Positions 1-6,781 of a DNA stretch of 34,226 nucleotides are shown here, in pieces. The number at the start of each line of letters is the position of its first letter. Position 1 is the first letter of the stretch. The DNA comes from Plastoroseomonas sp036499545 (GTDB lineage Bacteria > Pseudomonadota > Alphaproteobacteria > Acetobacterales > Acetobacteraceae): assembly GCA_036499545.1 (NCBI GenBank), contig DASYDR010000144.1, positions 1 through 34,226 on the forward strand, read 5' to 3'. The translations under genes and the position numbers were made by a program. The notes under the pieces were generated by a model, which saw only the letters and a list, made by a program, of their open reading frames with translations, did not search any database and was not told the DNA's origin.

Positions 1-101
1 CGGATGCCGAGGTCGCGATAGGCGAAGAAGGCGCGCAGCCCATGGTCATAGGCCGCGCCCTCGCCGCGGCGGAGCGTCGTGCGTTGCGGTGTATCGGGCA
101 T
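1..101 (-). CDS. N-terminus of a probable cupin-domain protein (partial, runs off the window)
   Basis: Only the first 33 codons are present, beginning MPDTPQRTTLRRGEG and reading on through GLRAFFAYRDLGI to the window edge. A good ribosome site (GGGAGGAG) precedes the ATG whose complement is at 99-101. The phrase GLRAFFxYRDLGI resembles the opening of small single-domain cupin proteins, but no metal-binding histidines are in view, so the family call is recall, not proof. It starts 32 bases after the stop of the upstream GST gene on the same strand, so the two are probably co-transcribed. Confidence 0.5.
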   Translation of the reverse strand, partial: MPDTPQRTTLRRGEGAAYDHGLRAFFAYRDLGI

Positions 102-133
102 GATGATCTCCTCCCTCGTCGCGGGCCGTCCCC

Positions 134-766
134 TCAGGCGAGCGGCCCCGTGCAATGGGCGGCGAAGCCCCGCCTGTCGCCGAGCCGCGCGTACCAGGCG
201 GCGAGCGCCGGCAGGGGCCCCCGCTCGATCGGCAGCGCGAACCAGCGATGCGCGTACATGCCGAGCACGATATCCGCCAGCGACAGGCTGTCGCCGGTCA
301 CGAAGCCGCGCCCGGCGAGCTGCGCATCCACCATGGCCCAGAGCGCCTCCGCCCGGCCGCGCGCCGCCTCGAGCGCGGCGGCGTCGCGCCGCTCGGGCGG
401 GGTGCGCACCAGGCCAAGGAAGATTGCCGTCATCGGTGCGTTGAGGCTGGAGAGCTGCCAGTCCATCCAGCGCTCGACATCCGCCCGCGCGCGCGGCGCC
501 GCCGGGTAGATCGGGTGCCCCGGCGCCCGGGTATTCGCCAGGTAGCGCAGGATCGCATTGCTTTCCCAGAGGCTGTAGCCGTCCGCCTCGACCAGCGTCG
601 GCACCAGCGCGTTGGGGTTCATGGCCAGGTAGCCGGGGTCCCGCGTGCGGCCGAATTCGCCGCCGGCGTCGATCCGCTCATAAGGCAGCCCCAACTCCTC
701 ACAGAGCCAGAGCACCTTCATGACGTTGCTGGAGCTGGTGCGGCCCCAGATGGTGATCGGCGCCAT
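134..766 (-). CDS. Glutathione S-transferase family protein
   Basis: This 210-residue protein has the usual GST length and layout. The N-terminal thioredoxin-like domain (about 1-80) opens with a Ser-rich active-site region (GRTSSSNVMK). It carries the cis-proline glutathione-site element NPNALVPTL near residue 50 and the Glu-Ser pair in LWESNAILRYLA that binds the gamma-glutamyl group. An all-helical C-terminal domain (about 90-205) follows, with the N-capping type sequence SLADIVLG. It should conjugate or reduce small electrophiles in the cytoplasm; the substrate cannot be read from sequence. The gene leads a minus-strand pair with the partial cupin gene downstream and is divergent from dsbB, with 82 bases between the starts. 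Confidence 0.9.
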   Translation of the reverse strand: MAPITIWGRTSSSNVMKVLWLCEELGLPYERIDAGGEFGRTRDPGYLAMNPNALVPTLVEADGYSLWESNAILRYLANTRAPGHPIYPAAPRARADVERWMDWQLSSLNAPMTAIFLGLVRTPPERRDAAALEAARGRAEALWAMVDAQLAGRGFVTGDSLSLADIVLGMYAHRWFALPIERGPLPALAAWYARLGDRRGFAAHCTGPLA

Positions 767-848
767 GGCTTTCCCCCGTCCCGAAAGCCGGAGGCTAAGC
801 GCGCGGCCCTGGTTGCGGAAGCGGTGGTTTGGGACGATCTAGGGGGCG

Positions 849-1325
849 ATGCCGATCCTCCTTGCCGCCCTCGCGGCCGCAGCGCCCCTGTTCGCCATGG
901 CGAGCGAATCCTGGGGCCTCGTGCCCTGCGCCCTCTGCCTCTGGGAGCGCTGGCCCTATTGGGTCGCGGCCGGGCTGGCGGTGCTGGCGGCGCTGCTGCC
1001 CGGGCGGGCGCGGCGCCTGCTGCTCGGCGCCGCCATCCTCGCGGTGCTGGCCACGGCCGGCGTCGCCGTGCTGCATGTGGGGGTGGAGTTCGGCTGGTGG
1101 CCTTCGCCGCTGCCGGAATGCCTGGCCGCCAACAGCGGCCGCGGCGGCAGCGCCAGCGTCGACGACCTGTTGCGCAGCCTGGCGCCGGTCCCGGCCAAGC
1201 CCTGCGACGCGCCGACCTTCCTGATCCCCGGCCTGCCGGTTTCGATGGCCGCGATGAACCTTCTCTACGCCCTCGGCCTCGCGGGTTTCGCGCTGACCGT
1301 CCTTCGCAAGGGAGCCCGTTCATGA
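849..1325 (+). CDS. dsbB: Disulfide bond formation protein B (DsbB family)
   Basis: This is a 158-residue inner-membrane protein with four hydrophobic segments. It carries the two periplasmic cysteine pairs expected of DsbB: C27-A-L-C30 in VPCALCLWERWPYW just after the first helix, and C91 with C119 in the second periplasmic loop (PECLA and KPCDAP). In the family, DsbB reoxidises DsbA and passes the electrons to ubiquinone. The start is fixed by an in-frame TAG at 840-842 and an AGGGGGCG ribosome site right before the ATG. The last bases overlap the start of coq7 in an ATGA arrangement, implying translational coupling with a ubiquinone-synthesis gene. Confidence 0.9.
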   Translation: MPILLAALAAAAPLFAMASESWGLVPCALCLWERWPYWVAAGLAVLAALLPGRARRLLLGAAILAVLATAGVAVLHVGVEFGWWPSPLPECLAANSGRGGSASVDDLLRSLAPVPAKPCDAPTFLIPGLPVSMAAMNLLYALGLAGFALTVLRKGARS

Positions 1326-1873
1326 CCGGTACCGGCGGCCGCCGCCTGCCTGGCGACCTCACCGCGCGCGAATTCGTCGAACGCACCATCCGTGTCGACC
1401 ATGCCGGCGAATACGGCGCGAAACGCATCTACCAGGGCCAGATCGCGGTGCTGAAGGGCACCCGGCACGAGCCCCTGCTGCGCCACATGCAGGAGCAGGA
1501 GCAGGTGCATCTCGACACCTTCGCCCGGCTGATCGCGGATCGCCGGGTGCGGCCGACCGCGATGCTGCCGATCTGGCATGTCGCCGGCTTCGCGCTCGGC
1601 GCCGCCACCGCGCTGCTCGGCTATCGCGGTGCCATGGCCTGCACCGTCGCGGTCGAGGAAGCGATCGACGAGCATTACCGGGCCCAGAACGAGGCGCTGG
1701 GCGAGGATGAGGCGCCGCTGAAGGAGACGATCGAGCGCTTCCGCCAGGAAGAGCTTGAGCATCGCGACATCGGCCTCGAGAACGAAGCCGAATTGGCGCC
1801 CGCCTATCGTCCGCTCTATGCGGCGATCAAGCTCGGCTGCAAGCTGGCGATCAAGATCAGCGAGAAGGTCTGA
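1322..1873 (+). CDS. coq7: Demethoxyubiquinone hydroxylase Coq7
   Basis: The 183-residue protein is a Coq7-type di-iron carboxylate enzyme, which hydroxylates demethoxyubiquinone in the penultimate step of ubiquinone synthesis. The six metal ligands of the family are visible as E30 (DHAGEYGAKRIY), E60 and H63 (EQEQVH), E112 (VEEAIDEHY), and E144 and H147 (EELEHRD). A hydrophobic patch near residues 84-108 fits peripheral attachment to the membrane. The start is the ATG that overlaps the dsbB stop by four bases; the frame stays open further upstream but without family similarity. The stop TGA at 1871-1873 is also the first part of a hairpin repeat. Confidence 0.95.
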   Translation: MTGTGGRRLPGDLTAREFVERTIRVDHAGEYGAKRIYQGQIAVLKGTRHEPLLRHMQEQEQVHLDTFARLIADRRVRPTAMLPIWHVAGFALGAATALLGYRGAMACTVAVEEAIDEHYRAQNEALGEDEAPLKETIERFRQEELEHRDIGLENEAELAPAYRPLYAAIKLGCKLAIKISEKV

Positions 1874-1927
1874 GCATCCGATGACTGGAGGGCCGAATGG
1901 CCCGGAAGTCTGAATCGGATGCTTCAC
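1872..1927 (+). repeat. Hairpin repeat family 1, copy 1
   Basis: Outer inverted arms GCATCCGAT (1874-1882) and ATCGGATGC (1914-1922) pair perfectly. Inside them is a second hairpin, GGGCC (1890-1894) and GGCCC (1899-1903), around a GAAT loop. The motif GGAAGTCTGAA follows the inner hairpin. The element begins at the coq7 stop codon. Sequence and structure match copies at 1934-1988, 8655-8711 and 9428-9464. It has no U-run, so it is not a standard terminator. Confidence 0.85.
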
Positions 1928-1933
1928 GGATAG

Positions 1934-1988
1934 GGAGCATCCGATGACCGGAGGGCCGGACGGCCCGGAGGTCTGAATCGGATGCTCC
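1934..1988 (+). repeat. Hairpin repeat family 1, copy 2
   Basis: This copy is nearly identical to copy 1 and has the longest outer stem, 12 base pairs: GGAGCATCCGAT (1934-1945) with ATCGGATGCTCC (1977-1988). The inner hairpin is GGGCC (1953-1957) and GGCCC (1962-1966) around GGAC. It is arranged head to tail with copy 1. A 12-base direct repeat, AGGTCTGAGCAT, lies on each side of the pair (1866-1877 and 1997-2008). The right-hand one contains the start codon of the next gene. Confidence 0.85.
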
Positions 1989-2006
1989 ACCGACAGAGGT
2001 CTGAGC

Positions 2007-2471
2007 ATGACATTGTCCCTGCCCGAAGCCGATGCCGCCCTGACCGCGGAGATCCGCGCCTGGCTCGACCGCTTCGCCGCCCGGGTGCGGGATGTCGACT
2101 ATGCCGGCGCCTATCCCTTCTGGCACGACGACATCGTCATCTTCGGCACCTTCCAGGAACTGGTGAAAAGCCGGCAGGCCTGGACCGACACGCAATGGGA
2201 CAATGTCTGGCCCCGCACCGCCGATTTCGCCTTCGACCTGGCGAACACCATGGTGCTGGCCTCGCCCGACGGCGCGATGGCGGTCGCGATCACGCCCTGG
2301 GCCAGCACCGGCTTCCATAAGGATGGCAGCCGCTTCGACCGGCCCGGCCGCGCGACCATCATCCTGCAGAAGCAGCCGGACGGGCGTTGGCTGGGCGTGC
2401 ATTCGCACATGTCGCTCGGCAAGGGCGTGCCGCAGGACAGTTTCGGCGATCGGCCGGTGACGGCGCGGTAA
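2007..2471 (+). CDS. NTF2-like (SnoaL/DUF4440-type) protein
   Basis: This 154-residue protein has the size and pattern of the NTF2-like alpha+beta barrel fold. An N-terminal helix (EIRAWLDRFAARVRDVD) leads into DYAGAYPFWHDDIVIFGTF. It continues with TQWDNVWPRTADF, a strand-rich core, and a closing GRWLGVHSHMSLGK typical of ketosteroid-isomerase-like and DUF4440 proteins. These proteins bind or isomerise small ligands, and no specific activity can be assigned here. The ATG lies inside a 12-base direct repeat bordering the hairpin repeats, and its only ribosome-site candidate (AGAGG at 1995-1999) also belongs to that repeat-derived sequence. Confidence 0.75.
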   Translation: MTLSLPEADAALTAEIRAWLDRFAARVRDVDYAGAYPFWHDDIVIFGTFQELVKSRQAWTDTQWDNVWPRTADFAFDLANTMVLASPDGAMAVAITPWASTGFHKDGSRFDRPGRATIILQKQPDGRWLGVHSHMSLGKGVPQDSFGDRPVTAR

Positions 2472-2473
2472 GG

Positions 2474-3307
2474 TTACGGCCCGGACGGCCCCGAGGTGCT
2501 GTTGATGTGCCGGTTCGGGCGCAGCCGCCGCGCGCCCATGCGATTGGCCAGTGATCGCAGCGCGAATTCGCCGGTGAACACCGCGTGGCGCACGCCATGC
2601 CCGGGCCAGGCCGCGAAGCGGGTCAGCCGCACCGGGTGCTGGACCGCCGATGGCGCATAGAAATAGGTGGTCACGTTGATGCGCGGCATCGGCCCCGCGA
2701 TCGGCGTCACCGCGTGCCAGGACGCGTCGGTGGTCTCCATGACCACGAGCCGGTTGCTGCGATAGGGCACCGGTTCCAGCGCGCCGCGGCGCTGGTCCTG
2801 CCACAGCGCGAGATGACCGCCGTAATCCTCCCGCCAATAAGGCGAGAGATAGGTCAGCAGCACCACTTCCCGCCGCCGCCGCCGTGCGTGGTCATGGCTG
2901 TTGTCGAGATGCGGGCACATGTAGTCGCCCGGCAGCATGTAGGTGATGCCGCCATTATAGAGCTGCGGGTCGGTCTCCAGCGTCGCCATGCCGGTGATGC
3001 CGGCGATGGCGGCGGCGACTTCCGGCTGGTTGATCGCGGTCACGATGTCGCGTACCGGCCCGTTCAGGGAATCAAGCCGGGCGCAGACGAATTTGCGTTC
3101 CTTGGTATTGGCCAGGCGCAGCATGCTCGGCAGCGGCGGCATGGCTTCGACCGCGGCGCCGATCACCTCGCGCGGCAGCAATTCATCAAGGGCGAAATGC
3201 CGCACATGACCGGCGCGTGGGACGCCGAAGGCCGCCTGCAATCTGGGGCGTTCTTCCAGCAGACGCGCCTGGATGGCGCGTGTCAGGCCGCGGATGGTGT
3301 CGGACAT
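2474..3307 (-). CDS. 2-oxoglutarate/Fe(II)-dependent oxygenase family protein
   Basis: The 277-residue protein shows the facial triad of 2OG-Fe(II) dioxygenases. H133-x-D135 lies in MCPHLDNSHD, H198 in DASWHAVTPI, and R209 in PRINVTTYFY, eleven residues on, is placed to bind 2-oxoglutarate. The core LLTYLSPYWREDYGGHLALW fits the prolyl-hydroxylase-like branch (2OG-FeII_Oxy_3). The substrate is unknown. I chose the ATG at 3307 because GAGGG precedes it and family-like sequence begins there; the frame stays open to 3415. Oddly, the last residues (HINSTSGPSGP, then stop) lie in sequence resembling the hairpin repeat family nearby, so the C-terminus seems to be repeat-derived. Confidence 0.82.
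   Translation of the reverse strand: MSDTIRGLTRAIQARLLEERPRLQAAFGVPRAGHVRHFALDELLPREVIGAAVEAMPPLPSMLRLANTKERKFVCARLDSLNGPVRDIVTAINQPEVAAAIAGITGMATLETDPQLYNGGITYMLPGDYMCPHLDNSHDHARRRRREVVLLTYLSPYWREDYGGHLALWQDQRRGALEPVPYRSNRLVVMETTDASWHAVTPIAGPMPRINVTTYFYAPSAVQHPVRLTRFAAWPGHGVRHAVFTGEFALRSLANRMGARRLRPNRHINSTSGPSGP
2476..2505 (+). repeat. Hairpin repeat family 1, divergent copy 3 inside a gene end
   Basis: The plus-strand string GGCCCGGACGGCCCCGAGG resembles the repeat core GGGCCGGACGGCCCGGAGG with small shifts. Read on the minus strand it encodes the tail TSGPSGP of the oxygenase. Other copies, read in the same frame, give QTSGPSGPP. The outer arms are not recognisable. This is a likely decayed or domesticated copy. 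Confidence 0.5.
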
Positions 3308-3463
3308 CGGGACACACCCTCGAACGAAATATGACAAACATGTAGCAGTAGCGAATATCTGTCTGCGATTTGCAACAAAATTCGCAACTGGAGACGTTGG
3401 ATCGTCCCCAGGCATGTTTGCCGAGAAGGGTATTTATTACAGGATATCCATAATTCGGGCGCC
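3308..3463 (-). promoter_or_regulatory. AT-rich intergenic region upstream of the 2OG oxygenase
   Basis: These 156 bases are much richer in A and T than the rest of the window, with runs such as TATTTATTAC and CAACAAAATTC. They hold the likely promoter of the minus-strand oxygenase gene. Two related words face each other (TTTGCAAC at about 3369-3376 and TTCGCAAC at about 3381-3388), possibly half-sites of an operator. I could not fit a convincing -35/-10 pair, so this is only a candidate region. Confidence 0.35.
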
Positions 3464-3492
3464 GGCCCGGCGCGCCGGTCGCCCGCCGGGCC
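3464..3492 (-). terminator. Hairpin at the end of the HNH gene
   Basis: GGCCCGGCG (3464-3472) and CGCCGGGCC (3484-3492) form a nine-base-pair GC stem. It starts at the stop codon of the minus-strand HNH gene. On the minus strand it is followed by CGCCCGAATTATGG, which is not a good U-run, so it may be a weak terminator or an RNA-stabilising hairpin. Confidence 0.4.
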
Positions 3493-4091
3493 TAGTTCTC
3501 CAGCTCGCTGTCCCAGTAGAGGTAATCGCGCCAGCTCTCATGCAGGTGGTTGGGCGGGAAGGCGCGGCCGTTCTCCTGCAGCTCCCAGCTGGTCGGCTGG
3601 CGCGGCGTCTGCACCGGGTGCATGTGGCATTCCCGCGGCAGCTTGTCCGCCTTGCGCAGGTTGCAGGGGCCGCAGGCGGTGACGACGTTCTCCCAGGTCG
3701 TGCGGCCGCCGCGGCTGCGCGGGATCACATGATCGAAGGTCAGGTCATGCGCCGGCAGCGCGTCGGTGCAGTACTGGCACTCGAAGCTGTCGCGCAGGAA
3801 GACGTTGAAGCGCGTGAAGGCCGGGCGGCGCGCGGCGGGGATGTATTCCTTCAGGGCGATCACGCTCGGCAACCGCATGGTCAATGTCGGCGAATGCACC
3901 GCCGTCTCATATTCGTTGAGCACCGAGACGCGGTCCAGGAACACCGCCTTCACCGCATCCTGCCAGGACCAGACCGAGAGCGGGAAATAGGAGAGCGGCC
4001 GGAAATCCGCATTCAGCACGAGCGCGGGGAAAGACTGCGTCCCAACGAGCTGTCCACCATCAGGCAAGCGCCGCTCCTTTCCGCCGCCCAA
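3492..4091 (-). CDS. HNH endonuclease
   Basis: This 199-residue protein belongs to the single-copy HNH nuclease family common in alphaproteobacteria. A conserved N-terminal block (FPALVLNADFRPLSYFPLS and WSWQDAVKAVFLDRV) is followed by the nuclease fold. C105-x-x-C108 (FECQYC) and C140-x-x-C143 (ACGPCN) bind structural zinc. D120-H121 in TFDHVIPRSRGG supplies the catalytic histidine, and N135 and N144 complete the HNH pattern. The biological role of the family is not established. The conserved block starts near residue 21, so a somewhat later start is possible. There are 176 bases upstream before the next minus-strand gene ends, and I see nothing recognisable in them. Confidence 0.88.
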   Translation of the reverse strand: MGGGKERRLPDGGQLVGTQSFPALVLNADFRPLSYFPLSVWSWQDAVKAVFLDRVSVLNEYETAVHSPTLTMRLPSVIALKEYIPAARRPAFTRFNVFLRDSFECQYCTDALPAHDLTFDHVIPRSRGGRTTWENVVTACGPCNLRKADKLPRECHMHPVQTPRQPTSWELQENGRAFPPNHLHESWRDYLYWDSELEN

Positions 4092-4267
4092 GGGCAGCCG
4101 TTCGGCGACGAAGCCTGCTTCCGGCGGCGGCGCTATGCGCCGGGGCCGGGTGCCCTCAATCCCTGGGGCCTTTCGCGACAGACAGGCCCCAGATCATGTG
4201 GCGCCGTCGCGTGGTGCAGCATTCATGCCAGCCCGCCACGGCCCGTGCAACCCGCATGCCATCACTG

Positions 4268-4957
4268 TCACTGAGCTTTCGCAAGCCGTTCCGCCCGCAG
4301 CCGCGCCGCCTCCGCGAAGCCGTGCTGCAGGAAGGATGCGCCAAGGTCGATCCCCTGCTGGTCGATCGTATGCTCCAGCCCGGGCGCGATATGCGCGTGG
4401 ACCGTCACCCCATTGTCGCGGAGCGATTCCGCGGCATGGGTGGTCGCGGAGGCCGGCACCACCGGATCGGCCTCGCCATGGATCAGCAGCACCGGCGGGC
4501 GCACGGTGATGTCGATCGGCAGCACCTCCGGCACCAGCAACGCGCCGGAATAGCCGACCAGCGCCGCCGGCCGCTTCGGCCGCCGCAGCCCGGCGAACAG
4601 CGCCAGCATCGCGCCCTGGGAGAAGCCGGCGATCGCCAGGTCGTCATCGTCCAGCCCCAGCGCCTGCAGCTCGGCGTCGATGCTGTCGAACAGGGTGCGG
4701 GAGACGCTGCGCAGCGCCTCGTTCACCACGTCCGGGCGCCGGTCCTCCATGTCGAACCACTGCTTGCCGGACGGGAAGGGCGGATAGACGAAGGGGGCGT
4801 CGAAGGCGACGAACTCGGCAGTGGTCAGGCTGCGGCTCCAGAGATGGCCGATGCCGATCAGGTCGTTTCCGCTGGCGCCCAGCCCATGCAGGATGACGAT
4901 GAGCTTCTCCGCCTTCCCGCCGGAGGCGGGCGCGATGCGGGGTCCCTTGAGCAGCAT
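4268..4957 (-). CDS. Alpha/beta hydrolase, carboxylesterase/acyl-protein thioesterase family
   Basis: The 229-residue protein matches the phospholipase/carboxylesterase family (Abhydrolase_2). It has the oxyanion-hole motif LHGLGASGNDL near residue 24, nucleophile S113 in GFSQG, acid D164 in HGEADPVVP and base H196 in GLEHTID. The family hydrolyses short esters or thioesters in the cytoplasm; the natural substrate is unknown. The ATG at 4957 is chosen because AAGGAGG lies nine to ten bases upstream and the family sequence starts there. It is divergent from gluQ, with only 53 bases between the starts, so the two promoters must overlap. Confidence 0.88.
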   Translation of the reverse strand: MLLKGPRIAPASGGKAEKLIVILHGLGASGNDLIGIGHLWSRSLTTAEFVAFDAPFVYPPFPSGKQWFDMEDRRPDVVNEALRSVSRTLFDSIDAELQALGLDDDDLAIAGFSQGAMLALFAGLRRPKRPAALVGYSGALLVPEVLPIDITVRPPVLLIHGEADPVVPASATTHAAESLRDNGVTVHAHIAPGLEHTIDQQGIDLGASFLQHGFAEAARLRAERLAKAQ

Positions 4958-5010
4958 GCGCGAATGCCTCCTTGTCCTCGGCCAGCGGCGGCGGTAGCGC
5001 GGAAGGCGCC

Positions 5011-5856
5011 ATGTCCGCAACCCGGATCGTTACGCGTTTCGCACCAAGCCCGACGGGCCACCTGCATCTGGGCCACGCCCATTCGGCCCTGGCCGGCTGG
5101 CGCGCCGCCCGCGAAGCCGGTGGCGGCTTCCTGCTGCGCATCGAGGATATCGACCAGACCCGCTGCCGGCCGGAATTCACCGCCGCCATCCTGGACGACC
5201 TGGCCTGGCTCGGCCTCGACTGGGATGGGCCGGTCCGCATCCAGTCCGGGCACTTCCCCGACTACCGTGCCACGCTCGACAGCCTGGCCGCCCGTGGCCT
5301 GCTGTACCCGTGCTTCTGCACCCGGGCCGAAATCGCCGCCGCCGCCAGCGCCCCGCAGGGCCCCGAAGGGCCGGTCTATCCGGGCACCTGCCGGGTGCTG
5401 GGCAGCGCTGCCCGCGCCGCCCGTATCGCGGCCGGCGCGCCCTACGCGCTGCGTCTCGACATGGCGGCCGCCCTGGCCGCGATCCGCGGGCCCCTCGGCT
5501 TCGCCGAACAGGGGCAAGGCCGGCTGCGCTGCGACCCGGCCCGCTTCGGGGACATCGTCCTCGCCCGCAAGGACACCCCGGCCAGCTATCACCTCTGCGT
5601 CACCCATGACGACGCCCTGCAGGGCGTCACCCTGGTGACCCGGGGCGAGGATCTGCTGCCGGCCACGGATATCCATCGCCTGCTGCAGGCGCTGATGGGC
5701 TGGCCGGAACCGGCCTACGCCCATCATCCGCTGCTGACCGACGCGCAGGGCCGGCGCCTGGCCAAGCGCGACGGCGCCCGGTCGCTCCGGGACCTGCGCG
5801 CCGCCGGCCTGTCGCCGGCCGCGGTGCGGGACCTGGCGGATCATCCCGGCCCCTGA
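5011..5856 (+). CDS. gluQ: Glutamyl-Q tRNA(Asp) synthetase
   Basis: The 281-residue protein is a truncated class I glutamyl-tRNA synthetase paralogue without an anticodon-binding domain. GluQ-RS attaches glutamate to the queuosine base of tRNA(Asp). It opens with the ATP-site sequence RFAPSPTGHLHLGHAHSAL (HIGH equivalent H19-H22). It has the zinc site C101-x-C103, Y123 and C127, matching the C-C-Y-C site of the E. coli enzyme, and a KMSKS equivalent RRLAKRDGARS near 248-258. The ATG at 5011 follows GGAAGG and starts the conserved part. The 3' end overlaps the convergent Nudix gene by 16 bases. Confidence 0.93.
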   Translation: MSATRIVTRFAPSPTGHLHLGHAHSALAGWRAAREAGGGFLLRIEDIDQTRCRPEFTAAILDDLAWLGLDWDGPVRIQSGHFPDYRATLDSLAARGLLYPCFCTRAEIAAAASAPQGPEGPVYPGTCRVLGSAARAARIAAGAPYALRLDMAAALAAIRGPLGFAEQGQGRLRCDPARFGDIVLARKDTPASYHLCVTHDDALQGVTLVTRGEDLLPATDIHRLLQALMGWPEPAYAHHPLLTDAQGRRLAKRDGARSLRDLRAAGLSPAAVRDLADHPGP

Positions 5857-6698
5857 TCCAGCCCGGCGCGCAGCGCGCCGTCCGGGTCCTCGACCAGGCC
5901 TTCGCGCAGGAACAGGTCGATCAACACCAGGTTGACGTTGAACTTCACGTCGTCGGTGTCGCGGACCGCCGCGATGGCCTTCGCCGCGGGCCAGAGCTCG
6001 AAGCGTTCCACCTCGTCGTCATTCGGCCGGGGGACGAAGTCTTCGGGCAGGTCCAGGTCATAGCAATGCAGCACGTCGCGCCGCATGCCCTCGGCATTGC
6101 GCATGATGTAGGAAACACGGCCGGCGGGCCTGGCCCGGCCCGCTAGATCCGGGGGAATGGACGCTTCCTCGGCTGCTTCCTTGACCAGGGTCTCCTCCGC
6201 CGACAGCCCGGCCGGGATGCCGCCGGCGACGATGTTGTCGAGCTGGCCGGGGGCGGTGGGCTTGTGGCGGGACCGGATGCCGACCCAGAGGTGCAGGCCG
6301 TCGGCGCGCCGCACCAGGCCGTTGACATGCACGCCCTGGGACATGGCGCCGAAGGCCGGCAGTGCGCCGCGGTCGATCTGCCCGAGCACGGTGCCGGCGC
6401 TTTCGGCGCGCAGGTCGAACACCTCGTCGCGGATGGTGAGGAAGCCGCCGGCGGCCAGGGCGGGCAGGGCGCTGGCCAGGGCCTGGCTGCGCGCGCCGGG
6501 GCTGCGCAGCCGGGCCGCTGTCGCGACGCCCGCCTGGTCGAAGTGGAAATCGCGCGGAAAGAAGGTCAGCGCCTGGGCCAGGTCGGGGGTGATCCAGCCG
6601 ATCTGGGTGGGGCCGAGCCGGAAGGGGATATAGCCGGCCGGTGAGGGCAGGTTGTTGCAGGCGGCGATATGGCGGGCGAAGCCGGCGGTGCTGGGCAT
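5841..6698 (-). CDS. DUF4743/Nudix hydrolase family protein
   Basis: This 285-residue protein has the two-part layout of the Tnr3-like family. The N-terminal DUF4743-type region (about 1-115) includes CNNLPSPAGYIPFRLG and IGWITPDLAQAL. A Nudix domain follows from about 120, with GVHVNGLVRRADGLHLWVG, then DNIVAGGIPAGLS and VKEAAEEASIP. The Nudix box is divergent: the early glutamate is replaced (GGIPAGL) and the usual Arg-Glu is Lys-Glu, though the EE pair remains. Such proteins are predicted pyrophosphohydrolases of thiamine- or nucleotide-like substrates; the substrate here is unknown. The ATG at 6698 begins the conserved region; the frame extends upstream to 6791. Confidence 0.85.
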   Translation of the reverse strand: MPSTAGFARHIAACNNLPSPAGYIPFRLGPTQIGWITPDLAQALTFFPRDFHFDQAGVATAARLRSPGARSQALASALPALAAGGFLTIRDEVFDLRAESAGTVLGQIDRGALPAFGAMSQGVHVNGLVRRADGLHLWVGIRSRHKPTAPGQLDNIVAGGIPAGLSAEETLVKEAAEEASIPPDLAGRARPAGRVSYIMRNAEGMRRDVLHCYDLDLPEDFVPRPNDDEVERFELWPAAKAIAAVRDTDDVKFNVNLVLIDLFLREGLVEDPDGALRAGLDQGPG

Positions 6699-6781
6699 GC
6701 GCCCTGGGTAACGCAGCCGCCCGCCATAAGTCACCCATGCGCTCCTGGACCGACCGTGGAATCCGGGCCACATGCCGCGCC

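Noticed and set aside
155..1321. In-frame extension upstream of coq7
   Set aside because: It overlaps GST antisense and dsbB in another frame and lacks Coq7-like sequence; the ATGA start at 1322 fits family length.
3464..3492. Classification of the hairpin as a definite rho-independent terminator
   Set aside because: The stem is good but the following minus-strand sequence has no U-run, so it is listed with low confidence only.
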